Positions 7,909-16,155 are shown, numbered from the stretch's first letter. The stretch is 47,625 bases of DNA from a virus (IMGVR_UViG_3300025000_000028:1-47625); one strand, 5' to 3'. Made by a program: numbers and translations. Notes: a model not told the origin generated them from the sequence alone.

Positions 7909-8754
7909 TTATTTAACATTAAGGAATGGTACTGTTGAGTTTGGAATCATTTGGGTAGGCAGTTTACCATCCCATTTCTCTATTCTTTTTAATTCTACAT
8001 ATTCCTGACCTCAGTTCTTCTGGATGGCTTCTGATTGAATCCTGATAGATTCTGCCTCTGCTTGAGCTTTAGCTATGGCAGCTTCCTTTTGTGCAGTTGC
8101 TTGAACTACTAGCTGTCTACCCTCAAACTCTATCCTAGCTAGGTTATTCTTAGCTCTTTGGGCTTCTTGCTCTGCTGTGACTTTAGACTCGATAGCCTGA
8201 TTGAAACTCTCAGAGAAGTTGAAATCCATTATGTTTACAGAGCTTATCTGTATTCATTGCTTCTGAACCTTATCTTTGATGTTCTTAACTATATTGTCTG
8301 AAACAGCTAATCTCTTAGTTATAAGTTCCTCAGCTGTGAACATTGCAGTTGCAGCCTTTATGGAGTCTTGGACACTAGGTTGTATAAGTCTTAGTTCAAT
8401 AGTATCCTCATCTCAGAAGGTTTTCTTAATCTCTCTTACTGCACTAGGGATGATATTGTAGTTCACGGCTACCTTAGCAGTAACATTCTGTAAGTCCTTT
8501 GATGCAGCAGTTGCGATTATCTCTACCTTCTTAGTCTGTACGTTCATTGTAACTCTGTCTGCTAGAGGGTTCTTGAAGTGGAATCAGCTATCGTAGACCT
8601 CATTTCAGATACTACCGAAAGTAACAACAAAGGCTCTTTCTCAAGGGGCAACAGTAAACCAAGAAGAGAAGAACATTATGATAAGGAATAGCCCCCCTAT
8701 GATATAGGAAATAAGTTTCCCTACTTTAAGTCCTCAATTTGAATCAATAAACAT
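7909..8754 (-). CDS. SPFH/prohibitin-family membrane protein, 281 aa
   Basis: ATG 8752-8754 to TAA 7909-7911. An N-terminal anchor (residues about 14-33, LISYIIGGLFLIIMFFSSWF) is followed by a band-7 domain (VAPGERAFVVTFGSIGNEVYDSGFHFKNPLAD) and a long Ala/Glu/Gln-rich coiled coil (EQEAQRAKNN..., AQKEAAIAKAQAEAE) as in prohibitins and stomatins. Such proteins form membrane-bound rings that organise microdomains and regulate proteases. About 281 aa is a normal prohibitin size. Next to a pilin-like gene and a MoxR-vWA pair it suggests remodelling of the host envelope. Family assignment is firm; role is inferred. Confidence 0.92.
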
Positions 8755-8780
8755 AATTAATAAATTAATATATAAATGGT

Positions 8781-8811
8781 GGGATAACTCCCATAAACGA
8801 GGTTTCCCTCG
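8781..8811 (-). terminator. Hairpin with GAAA tetraloop between operon parts
   Basis: Minus-strand CGAGG-GAAA-CCTCG stem (8798-8811) immediately after the NinB-like gene, followed by TTTA, then a second small GGGA/TCCC hairpin in the leader of the SPFH gene. The T-run is short, so it could be a weak terminator or an RNA-processing or stabilising hairpin. Confidence 0.5.
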
Positions 8812-8812
8812 A

Positions 8813-9274
8813 TTAACTTAGATAGTAACTTCCTTTTGTTTTAGCTTCTCTTTCCATTTGTTCTGCTATCCATATCATCTGTTCATCGTTATTTGGAGTT
8901 GGTATCTTGAGTTCTAACTCTGTATTACAGAAATATATTATCTTATCTAGGTATTCTTTGAATTGCTTAGTATCTAACTTAGTTGTAGATTTTATTATCT
9001 TGAGTTTTCTTCTCTTGTCTTTTGGTAATTTTATTATATCAGTAAGGAATGCCTCTCAGAAGAATTGATGAACCCAGTCTTTAGTTGTACCCAATTCACA
9101 AGCTACTAGTGTATAAATAGCCCATAAGAGACGGTTCTGAGCATAGGTACGAGTCTTGTATATTCTTTCAAAGGTAAGCTCATAAACTCAATTACTGAGT
9201 GATAATACTGTGTCTTTTATATTATCACCTGTAACTGTTCAGTCTTTGATTTCAATTGTTATAACTTTTGTCAT
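8813..9274 (-). CDS. NinB-like recombination protein, 153 aa
   Basis: ATG 9272-9274 to TAA 8813-8815. The central block RTYAQNRLLWAIYTLVACEL, a later HQFFGEAFL and STTKLDTKQFKEYLDKI resemble phage NinB-type proteins, which bind single-stranded DNA and help recombination mediated by Orf/Red-type systems. The first 40 residues form a small beta domain. It belongs to a recombination operon (nuclease, annealing-like protein, NinG-like protein upstream). Moderately confident; a related uncharacterised family is the alternative. Confidence 0.65.
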
Positions 9275-9549
9275 TCTGTCTTGTGCATTAATTCTTTAAA
9301 GATTTTCAGATTGGTAACCTGTCTCATTCTCAGTTCCTCAATGAAGTCTAAATCAAATCTCTTATTCTCTAAGGTTGTTATTATCTCTCATACAGCAGTT
9401 GTGTTCCAAGTCATTATAGCTTCCTCTGTAAGGTTTTCCATCTTATTGAGGTAGTTATACGCCTGTAACACCTTGAAACTTCTGTGTGGGGCAAATATAG
9501 TGTATAAAATGAAGAATATAAGTTTGAATATGAATTTGATTACTAGCAT
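9259..9549 (-). CDS. Membrane-anchored hypothetical protein, 96 aa
   Basis: ATG 9547-9549 to TAA 9259-9261, overlapping its downstream neighbour by 16 bases. The N-terminus (VIKFIFKLIFFILYTIFA) is a transmembrane helix; the rest is a polar helical domain with one UGA glycine. No family recognised. Confidence 0.6.
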
Positions 9550-10385
9550 AATTTAAAAGTTAGGGATTTAGAAACTTTCGGAATAGCTGTCTTCTTAAAA
9601 TCTTCCTTAGCTTTATCAATCAATTCTTCTGCTTTCTTTATCTTATCAGGGTATTCGTAGGTCTTCTTCTCTGTATAATATAGGCTTCCGTCACTTGTGG
9701 TTATTTTAGAGCCTTTTTCATCTAGGAGAGCTGAGAGAAAAGGCTTTAACTCATCTGCTTTGGATTGTAGTTCTTTGATTTGACGGATATAGCTGGCATA
9801 TTCTTGGAGTTCAGTTGGTTCTAATTGAGGTTTTCATTGGTTCTCTTCCCATACTCTGTGGGTCTCTTGTATCTCACTCCATATCTTAGGTATTTCCTTC
9901 TTCCAATAATCTATAAGAGATTCATCCCACTCTACTATATAATCCATCATATCTCCTGTGAATCAGATAGTTCAATCAGGCTTGTTCTCTGTTCTTGCCC
10001 ATATCAGTTTAGCTTCTGGTATAACTCCTGTGTATTGTTCTATAAGAATAGCATAGATATACATCTGTCCGTGGGAATTAACCTTATCTTGAGTCCAAGG
10101 TTCTTTACCTGTCTTATATTCATAAAAATTATTTAAGAACTCGTGAGCTGAATCTAGGTATCATAGCATTGGGACTCATCCGATAGTTCCTCTTAACTCA
10201 TATTCTGAGTGGAATAGGATAGGGAATGGGCTTACTCCTATCTCTGCTAGGTCGGCAGTTGATTTACCGAACTTCAACTCTTTAGTCTCGAACATCTTCT
10301 TTCCTTCAAAATACCTCTCTATATATTGCTGTTTGGATTGTTTCCAAAGGGAAATCTGGCTCCAACTTAGATATGGCTTTAGCAT
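9543..10385 (-). CDS. PD-(D/E)XK nuclease (RecB/Cas4-like), 280 aa
   Basis: ATG 10383-10385 to TAG 9543-9545. N-terminal KPYLSWSQISLWKQSKQQY matches the S-x-L/I box that opens PDDEXK_1/RecB-type phage nucleases. Catalytic motifs are GYLDSA (Asp78) and YEYKTG (Glu89-Tyr90-Lys91). A helical region ending in a long coiled coil follows, typical of phage exonuclease-like members. In phages these act as 5'-3' exonucleases paired with single-strand annealing proteins; a candidate partner is the 181-aa gene at 10723-11268. No Fe-S cysteine set is obvious. Confidence 0.85.
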
Positions 10386-10696
10386 AGCTCTTGTATTTTA
10401 GTTATAAATTGTTCTAAACTATATTCTTCTCACTCGTGTCACCATTCCCAAGTTTTATCGGATAGATTAAATTCCATCGAGCAGGGAAGAAAATATGTTG
10501 TTGCTTTATCTGGTGATATTATCCTACATCATATAGCTAAAAATCATTTTTCTTGGAATATCTCTAGTATTTTATGTAGTTCTTTCGCAGTTTTTACTAT
10601 AGTAGTTAGTTTCCCTACTCCAATAGTGGTGAGAGAGGACAAAGATTCCATCCCCATCATTTTTTGTAGCTCTTCTAGCTCGTCTAATATAGACAT
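10379..10696 (-). CDS. Hypothetical protein, 105 aa
   Basis: ATG 10694-10696 to TAA 10379-10381, overlapping the nuclease start by seven bases. Sequence runs MSILDELEELQKMMGMESL and ends in an acidic stretch (WEWGHEGEEYSLEQFITKIQ). Helical N-terminus, one Cys pair. No family recognised; operon position suggests a recombination accessory. Confidence 0.6.
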
Positions 10697-10722
10697 ATAT
10701 TTTTATAATTAGTGGTATAAAT

Positions 10723-11268
10723 TTACAGTTCCATAATCTTAGCCTTCGTTTCCTTAGAAACTCTGAAAGCAGACTCTAATGTCTTGATAATCTCTTCTGG
10801 TGTCTTCTCTCATTTATCTATCAGGTCTTTCCATTTAGCTTGAACCTTATCAAAATCATTATACCAAGGTTTTTCCGACTCGGCAAAAGCACTTCATCTA
10901 TTTACTGCTTTAACTACCTCATCAGCACTTGCTATTCAATTCATTGTACCAATTCAGGCAAATGCACAAGCACGTCATACGGCAGAAGTTTCAGCATTTT
11001 CTAAAGCACTTGTGAAGTTTACGGATGATGTTACGGCACTTTCTAATTCTTGAGCTAGTCAGGTATATACCTCTCAGGTATCTAACATTGTCAATTTAGC
11101 TTTAACCACCCACATCTTTCTTTCATCGAAATATTCGTATTCAGTTTCAATAGAATATCTGATATCATCTTCTGCAAGGGCTAATACTCTTTCTTTAACT
11201 TCAACATATTCCTTACTTCATTTGACTTTGACAGTCTTGAATTTCTTATTAAGAATTGTTTTCTTCAT
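10723..11268 (-). CDS. Putative ssDNA-annealing/recombination protein (ERF/Rad52-like pattern), 181 aa
   Basis: ATG 11266-11268 to TAA 10723-10725. A beta-rich N-terminal half (RYSIETEYEYFDERKMWVVK, AKLTMLDTGEVYTG) is followed by SALENAETSAVGRACAFAGI and IASADEVVKA. That 'A-E-T-S-A-x-G-R-A' block recurs in phage DNA-annealing/recombination proteins encoded beside exonucleases. The PD-(D/E)XK nuclease lies two genes downstream, giving an exonuclease-annealase pairing. The exact superfamily is my inference from the motif. Confidence 0.6.
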
Positions 11269-11269
11269 A

Positions 11270-11419
11270 CTAACGAATATAAAAAAATAAGTAGCTTATA
11301 GTAGCAATTACGGACAGAAGGGGGATAAAGAAGAATACTGTCTGTCTTAAGTCTCTCTGGTGACTTACTAGGTCTTTATCTAAAGACTCTACGTTCGTAA
11401 GTTTTCTGAATAATAACAT
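11270..11419 (-). CDS. Small membrane protein, 49 aa
   Basis: ATG 11417-11419 to TAG 11270-11272. Polar N-terminus, then a C-terminal transmembrane helix (TVFFFIPLLSVIATISYLFF) ending in YIR. No UGA codon. A tail-anchored small protein of unknown role between recombination genes. Confidence 0.5.
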   Translation of the reverse strand: MLLFRKLTNVESLDKDLVSHQRDLRQTVFFFIPLLSVIATISYLFFYIR

Positions 11420-11422
11420 AGC

Positions 11423-11704
11423 CTAGATTTTACCATATAAATCAAATCTCGTATTTCCTTCTTCGTAGGGGATAGTTTTATTGGCTATTCATTCCTCGTA
11501 ACATTTCAGGAAATATGAGAGTTTTGAAAACGCAACAAACTCACTTCTAATATGCTCTTGAATTGCTTTTAGTACTGGTAGGTTATCTTTATAGTCGGTA
11601 ACTAGGTTGTCTGTTAATTTTTGTCTGAGCTGGATGATTTTAGTTAGTCTAACCCTAAGAGAGCTAATTTCATATTTTGATTTTAGTATTTCAGTAGTGG
11701 TCAT
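11423..11704 (-). CDS. Hypothetical helical protein, 93 aa
   Basis: ATG 11702-11704 to TAG 11423-11425; one UGA (CYEEGIANKT) near the end. Long amphipathic helices (SSLRVRLTKIIQLRQKL). No family recognised. It is preceded by a leader with interlocking hairpins (11733-11783). Confidence 0.6.
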
Positions 11705-11732
11705 ATGTTTTTATATTAATATTATATAGAGA

Positions 11733-11783
11733 GGTATAAACAGTTCGGCAGATAGCAAGTGAATTTATACCCAGTTGCTATCT
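11733..11783 (-). promoter_or_regulatory. Two interlocking inverted repeats (alternative hairpins)
   Basis: GGTATAAA (11733-11740) pairs with TTTATACC (11764-11771), and AGATAGCAA (11750-11758) pairs with TTGCTATCT (11775-11783). Both are perfect and they overlap, so they exclude one another or form a pseudoknot. They sit between the 232-aa gene and the 93-aa gene and may act as an attenuator or processing site. Confidence 0.7.
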
Positions 11784-11793
11784 ACTGAAATGA

Positions 11794-12492
11794 TTACTTA
11801 AGTAGTTTTGTATCAGATGTAATTATTCCTCATTTGATTTCTATGTTTCAGATATCAAGTTCAGGAGGTACATCTATCCCTAATCCTTTCCAATCTACTG
11901 AATAGAATTTAAGGAGGATATCTCTGTGTTCCTTTGAAGATACTGCAAGATTGAACATATTCCTGAATCTCTGTACGATTTTCGGAAACTCCAATTTGTT
12001 TATATGAGCTGGTGTATCTTTGATTGCCATTAAAGCATTGTATTGTGATTTTTTATTTGCTGAGAATCCTAGTTCATTTAATGTCCTTTTCTCCTCAATA
12101 GTTATGTATGGGTCAATCTCATCTTGTTGAATATATAGAGTATCTAGTTCATTGTCGATTTTCCCTCTTGATTCTTGATATTTAGAATATAAGAGGTTTT
12201 TCTCCGTCTCATACTTTGCATAAATATCCTCTTTCTCTTTTATTTTCTTATCTAGCTTTTCTTGTATTTCTTTTTGTTTATCAGTTTGAGACTGTTCTAC
12301 TAGTAACTTTTCATATGCAGTATTGTACTGAATATTTAAGGCTCTTTCTATTTCAGACGCAGCTGCATCAAAAATAGAAACTATGTTTTTCTTTTCATAA
12401 CATTTACAAGCTGTTCAGCAACCAGTACACAATACTGTGCCTGTTATTGAATGTCTGAATGTCTTCTTTTCACATCAGTAGGAAAGTTTCAT
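11794..12492 (-). CDS. Coiled-coil protein with N-terminal Cys motifs, 232 aa
   Basis: ATG 12490-12492 to TAA 11794-11796. N-terminal cysteines (GCEKK, LCTGCGTACKCYEKK) suggest a small zinc-binding knuckle. A long Lys/Glu coiled coil follows (about residues 60-130), then a folded C-terminal part (FPKIVQRFRNMFNLAV, DWKGLGIDVPPELDI). No family recognised. Position between NinG-like and annealing-like genes suggests a role in DNA metabolism. Confidence 0.6.
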
Positions 12493-12576
12493 AATAGCTT
12501 GTGCTTATATTCTAAAAAACAATTGAAACAACAAAAGAATTGTAAGTGCTTATATCTATTCGCCTTCTTGCAGTTT

Positions 12577-13077
12577 CTACACTCCATCCTCTAAAAGTAA
12601 TTTCAATATTCTTATCTTCTCTAAAAGGTATTCTGAGGTCACTTTCAGAGGGATATGGCTCAGTTCTTGCAATTTATGGACAAACTCCCTTCCTCTATAA
12701 TTCTCTAGCCAGTAAGTAAATTCTGTTGGTGTCTTGTGGGCAGAGAAGTTAGGGTTAAATGTATGGTGTCCTGCACAGAGTGATATTCCGTTTGAAATCT
12801 CCCATCTTACCGATTTATTGCTTCTGGAGAATATGTGGTGTGCATTCAAATTGTTTATTTCTCAACAGTATGCACACTTTCATATTTTCCTGACAACCTT
12901 AGACCATAATCCGTCTGCCACCTTCCCTAAGGAACTGACTGACATTCGTTTCTGAATCTTTACCTGTCGCTTTTTTATCTTTTCCTTCTCTTTACTACAT
13001 TTCATAGAACAGACATTCATAAGCCCTTTGGGCATTAGTTTATTACATACCTTGCAGGGCTTTAGATTGTTTTTCAT
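12577..13077 (-). CDS. NinG-like zinc domain fused to HNH nuclease, 166 aa
   Basis: ATG 13075-13077 to TAG 12577-12579. Residues 1-30 carry C8-x2-C11 and C23-x3-C27, the zinc module of NinG/Rap-type recombination proteins. After a basic linker comes CAYCGEINNLNAHHIFSRS and then SNGISLCAGHHTFNPNFSAH, a classic HNH endonuclease core with a CxxC zinc site (GKCAYCGE; UGA encodes both Gly). Rap/NinG resolves recombination intermediates such as Holliday and D-loop structures. The fused frame exists only with UGA as Gly. Confidence 0.87.
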
Positions 13078-13338
13078 TTATCTTTTGTTTTGTAAGTAAA
13101 GAGCGTTTTTGAATGTCTTATAGGCTCATATGAATACTGTCGGTTCTACTAGTAATGTTCAGTTTAAGTATTTATCAATGGTTTCAGTTAGTTCGGGTGT
13201 TTTCACAAACTTGAATTCATAGATATTCTTAACAACATTCTTTAGTTCTACTCAGATATATTCACATCAGAAGTATTTCAGAGTTGTGGCTAATACTAAG
13301 TCTTGTATATACACAACTTCTTCTCTCTCTTGCATCAT
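13078..13338 (-). CDS. Hypothetical protein, 86 aa
   Basis: ATG 13336-13338 (a second in-frame ATG precedes the CAA codon) to TAA 13078-13080, abutting the NinG-HNH gene. Pattern YIQDLVLATTLKYFGCEYIG then VKNIYEFKFVKTPELTETID resembles short phage proteins often seen beside replication genes. No function assigned. Confidence 0.6.
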
Positions 13339-13344
13339 TTGTTT

Positions 13345-13890
13345 TTATAAATTATCGGATAGGTTTTTGAAGTTGATTTTAGTGCTATTTGGGCTGTGGG
13401 GTAATTCGTATTTCTTAACATCAGTTCTTTCTTGTCCGTATAATACTGTTCTTGGGATTGATATCTTGAATCCTATTCCATTCTTCATCTGTTCCTCAAA
13501 GTCAGCTTTAACCTTTGCTAATTCCACTTTAAGGTCTCCATCATCATTCCAAGTATATCATTTGTCAGCTAAGGTATTTAGAGTTTGCTGAACGTCCTCG
13601 TAGGTCTCGAACCCTGTTATAATAAGTTCAGTCATGTCTCTCTCTTTAATGATCCTGTCTAGTCTTTTCTTTGCTCAAGCTTCTCAAGCATTTATTCCCT
13701 CAATCATCTCTTCTAACTCAGAGAATGGGTTTCAACCTTGTTGACTTCTTACCAGTTTTTCAAGTATTTCATGAAGACGGGTACTTGCTTCTTCTTCTGT
13801 CCTTACTTCTCCTACCTTTTCTTTTTCCTCTTCCTCTTGTAGTTGTTTAGCCTGTTCGGCTAGACCTTTAAGGTCTTCGTCCATAGACAT
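13345..13890 (-). CDS. Acidic hypothetical protein, 181 aa
   Basis: ATG 13888-13890 to TAA 13345-13347. Glu-rich N-terminal coiled coil (AKQLQEEEEKEKVGEVRTEE), a central helical part with several UGA glycines (INAGEAGAKKRLDRI) and a C-terminal folded part (NGIGFKISIPRTVLYGQER). No family recognised. First gene after the hairpin at 13934-13958. Confidence 0.65.
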
Positions 13891-13933
13891 AATTTATAAT
13901 GTTATAATATATAGAGGGATAAACTCCCATAGG

Positions 13934-13958
13934 AGGTACTCGTAACTATCGAGTACCT
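13934..13958 (-). terminator. Strong 9-bp hairpin
   Basis: AGGTACTCG (13934-13942), 7-base loop, CGAGTACCT (13950-13958), a perfect stem downstream of the tRNA-like cluster. Transcribed leftward it is followed by TATGGGAG, not a T-run, so a transcript-end stabiliser or processing site is as likely as a terminator. A GGGA/TCCC mini-hairpin follows in the next leader. Confidence 0.55.
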
Positions 13959-13963
13959 ATGCT

Positions 13964-14041
13964 TTAGTTTAATTTCTTCTCGTCTCTCTTCTTTAGTTTT
14001 TCTTTTTCTTTTTCTTTTTTCCATTTGTCTGATATTGGCAT
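13964..14041 (-). CDS. Possible lysine-rich micro-protein, 25 aa
   Basis: ATG 14039-14041 to TAA 13964-13966. Almost entirely Lys/Glu/Asp after MPISDKW. It lies between the tRNA-like cluster and a strong hairpin. Could be a genuine micro-ORF or chance; only weakly supported. Confidence 0.25.
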   Translation of the reverse strand: MPISDKWKKEKEKEKLKKRDEKKLN

Positions 14042-14067
14042 AATGCTAATATTATAAAAATAATGAA

Positions 14068-14110
14068 CAAGGTTTTGGAGTTGAACCAATTTATTCTACC
14101 ATAGACCTCA
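14068..14110 (-). other. Truncated tRNA-like element, T-arm only
   Basis: On the minus strand a T-arm-like hairpin TTGG-TTCAACT-CCAA is followed by AACCTTG. TGAGGTC 32 bases before it can pair imperfectly, with a D-loop-like GGTAGA in between and no anticodon arm. Looks like a degraded or minimal tRNA. Confidence 0.3.
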
Positions 14111-14126
14111 TTCCTAAAAAGGGCAA

Positions 14127-14183
14127 CAAGGCGGCAGGAATCGAACCTGCGGTCAATCATCTTATATCTACCCAAGAACCCTG
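14127..14183 (-). pseudogene. Partial tRNA-like element
   Basis: Perfect T-arm GCAGG-TTCGATT-CCTGC followed by CGCCTTG. A 5' strand CAGGGTT pairs at six of seven positions allowing G-U. Only 26 bases lie between, too few for D and anticodon arms, and I find no good anticodon stem. Likely a decayed tRNA. Confidence 0.35.
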
Positions 14184-14193
14184 TATAATGGGT

Positions 14194-14265
14194 TGCGGAG
14201 ATTGGAATCGAACCAATGACGTCAAGATTATGAGCCTTGCAAGCTAACCTCTGCTCTACTCCGCA
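14194..14265 (-). tRNA. tRNA with CAU anticodon (Met or lysidine-type Ile)
   Basis: 72 bases, full cloverleaf: acceptor TGCGGAG/CTCCGCA (7 bp), D-arm GAGC/GCTT with GG in the loop, anticodon arm CAAGG-CTCATAA-TCTTG, five-base variable loop, T-arm ATTGG-TTCGATT-CCAAT, discriminator A, no encoded CCA. Anticodon CAU. The U1-A72 pair argues against a classical initiator. It may be elongator Met, or Ile after lysidine modification. Confidence 0.93.
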
Positions 14266-14271
14266 TAATGA

Positions 14272-14345
14272 TGGCACTCTAGGGAACTGCCCCCTACTAT
14301 CAATGATAGTCGCCTAACTAGCCGAAAGTCACTAGCCAAGTGCCA
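14272..14345 (-). ncRNA. Cloverleaf-like RNA, non-canonical
   Basis: 74 bases bounded by a perfect 7-bp stem (TGGCACT/AGTGCCA). Inside are GGCTAG/CTAGTT, ACTAT/ATAGT around a five-base loop, and TAGGG-GGCAGTT-CCCTA at the T-arm position. It has the size and four-stem plan of a tRNA but lacks the TTCRA T-loop and a clear anticodon. Six bases separate it from the tRNA. Could be a tRNA mimic, a processing guide or a divergent tRNA. Confidence 0.5.
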
Positions 14346-14356
14346 TAAACCAACTA

Positions 14357-14593
14357 TTAAGTTGTTGGTATTACTTGTACATACCAAAGACTAACTGTAT
14401 AATCTGGTTTTTCTTCTATGAATTTTGTTATTCAAATTCATAGAGCTTCATCACAAGAATTTGCTTCTATAAAATATAGTCTTAAAGCTTGTTTACGTTG
14501 TGTTCATTCGTGCTTAATTGCAAACACTGATGTTGCAAATATTGGTTTACCAACCTTTTGTTCTTTTTGAATAGAACTTTTTATCTTATCCAT
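14357..14593 (-). CDS. Hypothetical protein, 78 aa
   Basis: ATG 14591-14593 to TAA 14357-14359; first gene after promoter P4. Beta-alpha pattern (GKPIFATSVFAIKHEG, RKQALRLYFIEANSCDEALG, YTVSLWYVQVIP). No family recognised. It is immediately followed by the tRNA-like cluster, so it probably shares a transcript with it. Confidence 0.6.
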
Positions 14594-14629
14594 AATTTTA
14601 TATATTAATGCTAAATGTGTTGTAAGGGT

Positions 14630-14657
14630 AGTATATTCAGTTTTTTAAGAAAAGCAA
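14630..14657 (-). promoter_or_regulatory. Phage promoter P4
   Basis: -35 TTGCTT (14652-14657), spacer 16, -10 TATACT (14630-14635), upstream A8 and TTGCTTTTCTTAAA block. Drives the 78-aa gene, the tRNA-like cluster and probably the recombination operon. Confidence 0.85.
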
Positions 14658-14677
14658 GTTTTTTTTAAAAAATCTTT

Positions 14678-15148
14678 TTAACTATATGGGCAGGAATTCA
14701 TTTTACGCCATACACATAGCGAATATCTTTTTAAAAACTTTTCTCAGATATATTCTTTTTTCAGGGCTTCATCTAGTTTTTCTCTGGCAGCTAGAAGACA
14801 TTCTTCATACATCTCTTTCATTCAAGGTTCTTTCATTTTCTCGATAGACCAAGCCTTTTTCTTTTTTTCATTCTCCCTATAAGCTTTAATCCATCCATCT
14901 TGTGCCTTTTCTTCCTCACTACGAGCTTTTGTATTAATCTGGGTCAAATCCTCCTTATATTCGATTATATCAGCAGGTTTGCCCCAAAAGAGTAGTTGTT
15001 TGGTGTCTGCATCTTCTATCTTAATCATATCATCTTTTAGTTTTCTGGCTAACTCTATGGCATCAACCTGTTTCTGAGTGACATAGAAATAATCTTTGTC
15101 TCGTTTTATTGCTTTTATTATCTTTGCATTTGGTCATAATTTCTGCAT
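14678..15148 (-). CDS. Hypothetical coiled-coil protein, 156 aa
   Basis: ATG 15146-15148 to TAA 14678-14680. N-terminal compact part (AIKRDKDYFYVTQKQVDAIEL), a Lys/Glu-rich helical region (RENEKKKKAWSIEKMKE) and a C-terminus with two Cys. The FYVTQKQ-type opening is seen in small phage DNA-metabolism proteins, but no family is claimed. It follows the DnaD/DUF6291-like gene. Confidence 0.6.
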
Positions 15149-15168
15149 ATTTTAATATGGTTATATGT

Positions 15169-15876
15169 TTATATCGTTGTTGTACCTCTGGACATCTTCT
15201 TCATTTCGTTATAAACGGGAACATAATGCTTATAGAAGGTCTCTGCGTTATAAAGCTTTCAGTTATACCAGTCCAGTTTAGTGGAGACTTGGAATATGTT
15301 AGCTAGGAATTCGTGTCGTGTCATTCATTGTTGTTCACATAAGTATCAATAATCTTTTCAGGTCAATATATTCTTGATTCGGTTGCGTTCTTGAGGTCAG
15401 GCTTTATATCATAATCATAATCTACGGACTACATCTTTGATATAATCTTGCATCTTGTTTATGTCCTTGTCACTTTTATTTTCTTCTTCTATTTTAATAA
15501 TAGATTTATCTATTATTTTAATAGATTTATCTATTAACTCTTTTTCTTTTTCTTTTGGGGGGTTTTGTGGGGGGTTATTTTTAGGGGGCTGTGGGGGGTT
15601 ATTTTTTAGAGGGGGTCTTCACCCTAGTTTTCCGTATTCCTTGCCCTTTATTCAATGTACCCCACCTTTGCATCAATCTGAAAATCTTTTATTGTTTGCA
15701 TCAATCTGTGGTTTTACCATTTCAAAAATTGATAAAGGAATTCAAGAAATTTTTGGTTTTTTTCACTCAAGTCAGTATTCAACTATCGCCAATAAAGTTT
15801 CTCATATCTGTTCCTTGTTCAGGTGCTTCATAACAGGCAAGAAGCTCTTATAGAATATAAATCAATCTCTCTTCAT
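15169..15876 (-). CDS. Replication-initiator-like protein (DUF6291/DnaD type), 235 aa
   Basis: ATG 15874-15876 to TAA 15169-15171. N-terminal RDGFIFYKSFLPVMKHLNKE, AIVEYGLEGKKPKI and a helix ending FSDGCKGG match the phage DUF6291-type domain, found in front of DnaD-like or primosomal proteins. A Pro/Asn/Lys linker (PPLKNNPPQPPKNN) and a Lys/Glu stretch precede a C-terminal domain. It may load host replication machinery; no phage helicase or polymerase is visible. The frame needs many UGA glycines. Confidence 0.7.
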
Positions 15877-15897
15877 AATTTATTTGTTTTTAAAGTA

Positions 15898-16150
15898 GCA
15901 AAAACCCCCGAAAGTCTGACTGTACTTTTGGGGGCTTTTTAGATTTTTGCTAAAAGCAACAAGTGCTTTTTCAGTCAGTTAAAAGAACTTGTTTATTTAT
16001 TATAATGAACTTTAGTAAAGAACAAAATCTATTTCTAAAAATATAGAAGATATTCTCAATGCCTAAGTCGAGAATATCTTCTCTTTACTTTGGAACAACA
16101 CAATCGGATTTTTGTATTTATATTTATTTTTTTCTTATAGTACATGAGTA
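15898..16150 (-). ncRNA. Candidate structured non-coding RNA, about 250 nt
   Basis: Between promoter P5 (16156-16183) and the terminator at 15905-15934 there is no convincing gene. The transcript would contain hairpin A (AGAAGATATTCTC 16045-16057 with 16070-16082, perfect 13 bp), hairpin B (15958-15970 with 15981-15993, 7+5 bp around one mismatch) and terminator hairpin C. The loop of B contains CAGTCAG and the loop of C contains CTGACTG, an exact 7-base complement that allows a kissing-loop contact. A 36-aa ORF (16035-16144) overlaps hairpin A but looks incidental. This stretch of about 310 bases holds nothing else. Confidence 0.65.
15900..15940 (-). terminator. Intrinsic terminator (bidirectional-looking)
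   Basis: CCCCCGAAAGT (15905-15915), loop CTGACTGT, ACTTTTGGGGG (15924-15934), flanked by A-runs and T-runs. On the minus strand the stem is followed by TTTTTGC. An outer AGCAAAAA/TTTTTGCT pair (15897-15904 with 15944-15951) can extend it. It ends the structured RNA made from P5. Confidence 0.85.
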
Positions 16151-16155
16151 ACTCA

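Noticed and set aside
13993-14277. Minus-strand ORF of 94 codons
   Set aside because: It runs straight through the tRNA-Met and the T-arm elements; the RFDS-type peptide pattern is the translated T-loop.
16035-16144. 36-codon ORF downstream of promoter P5
   Set aside because: It overlaps the perfect 13-bp hairpin of the structured RNA, has no protein-like features and is better explained as chance.
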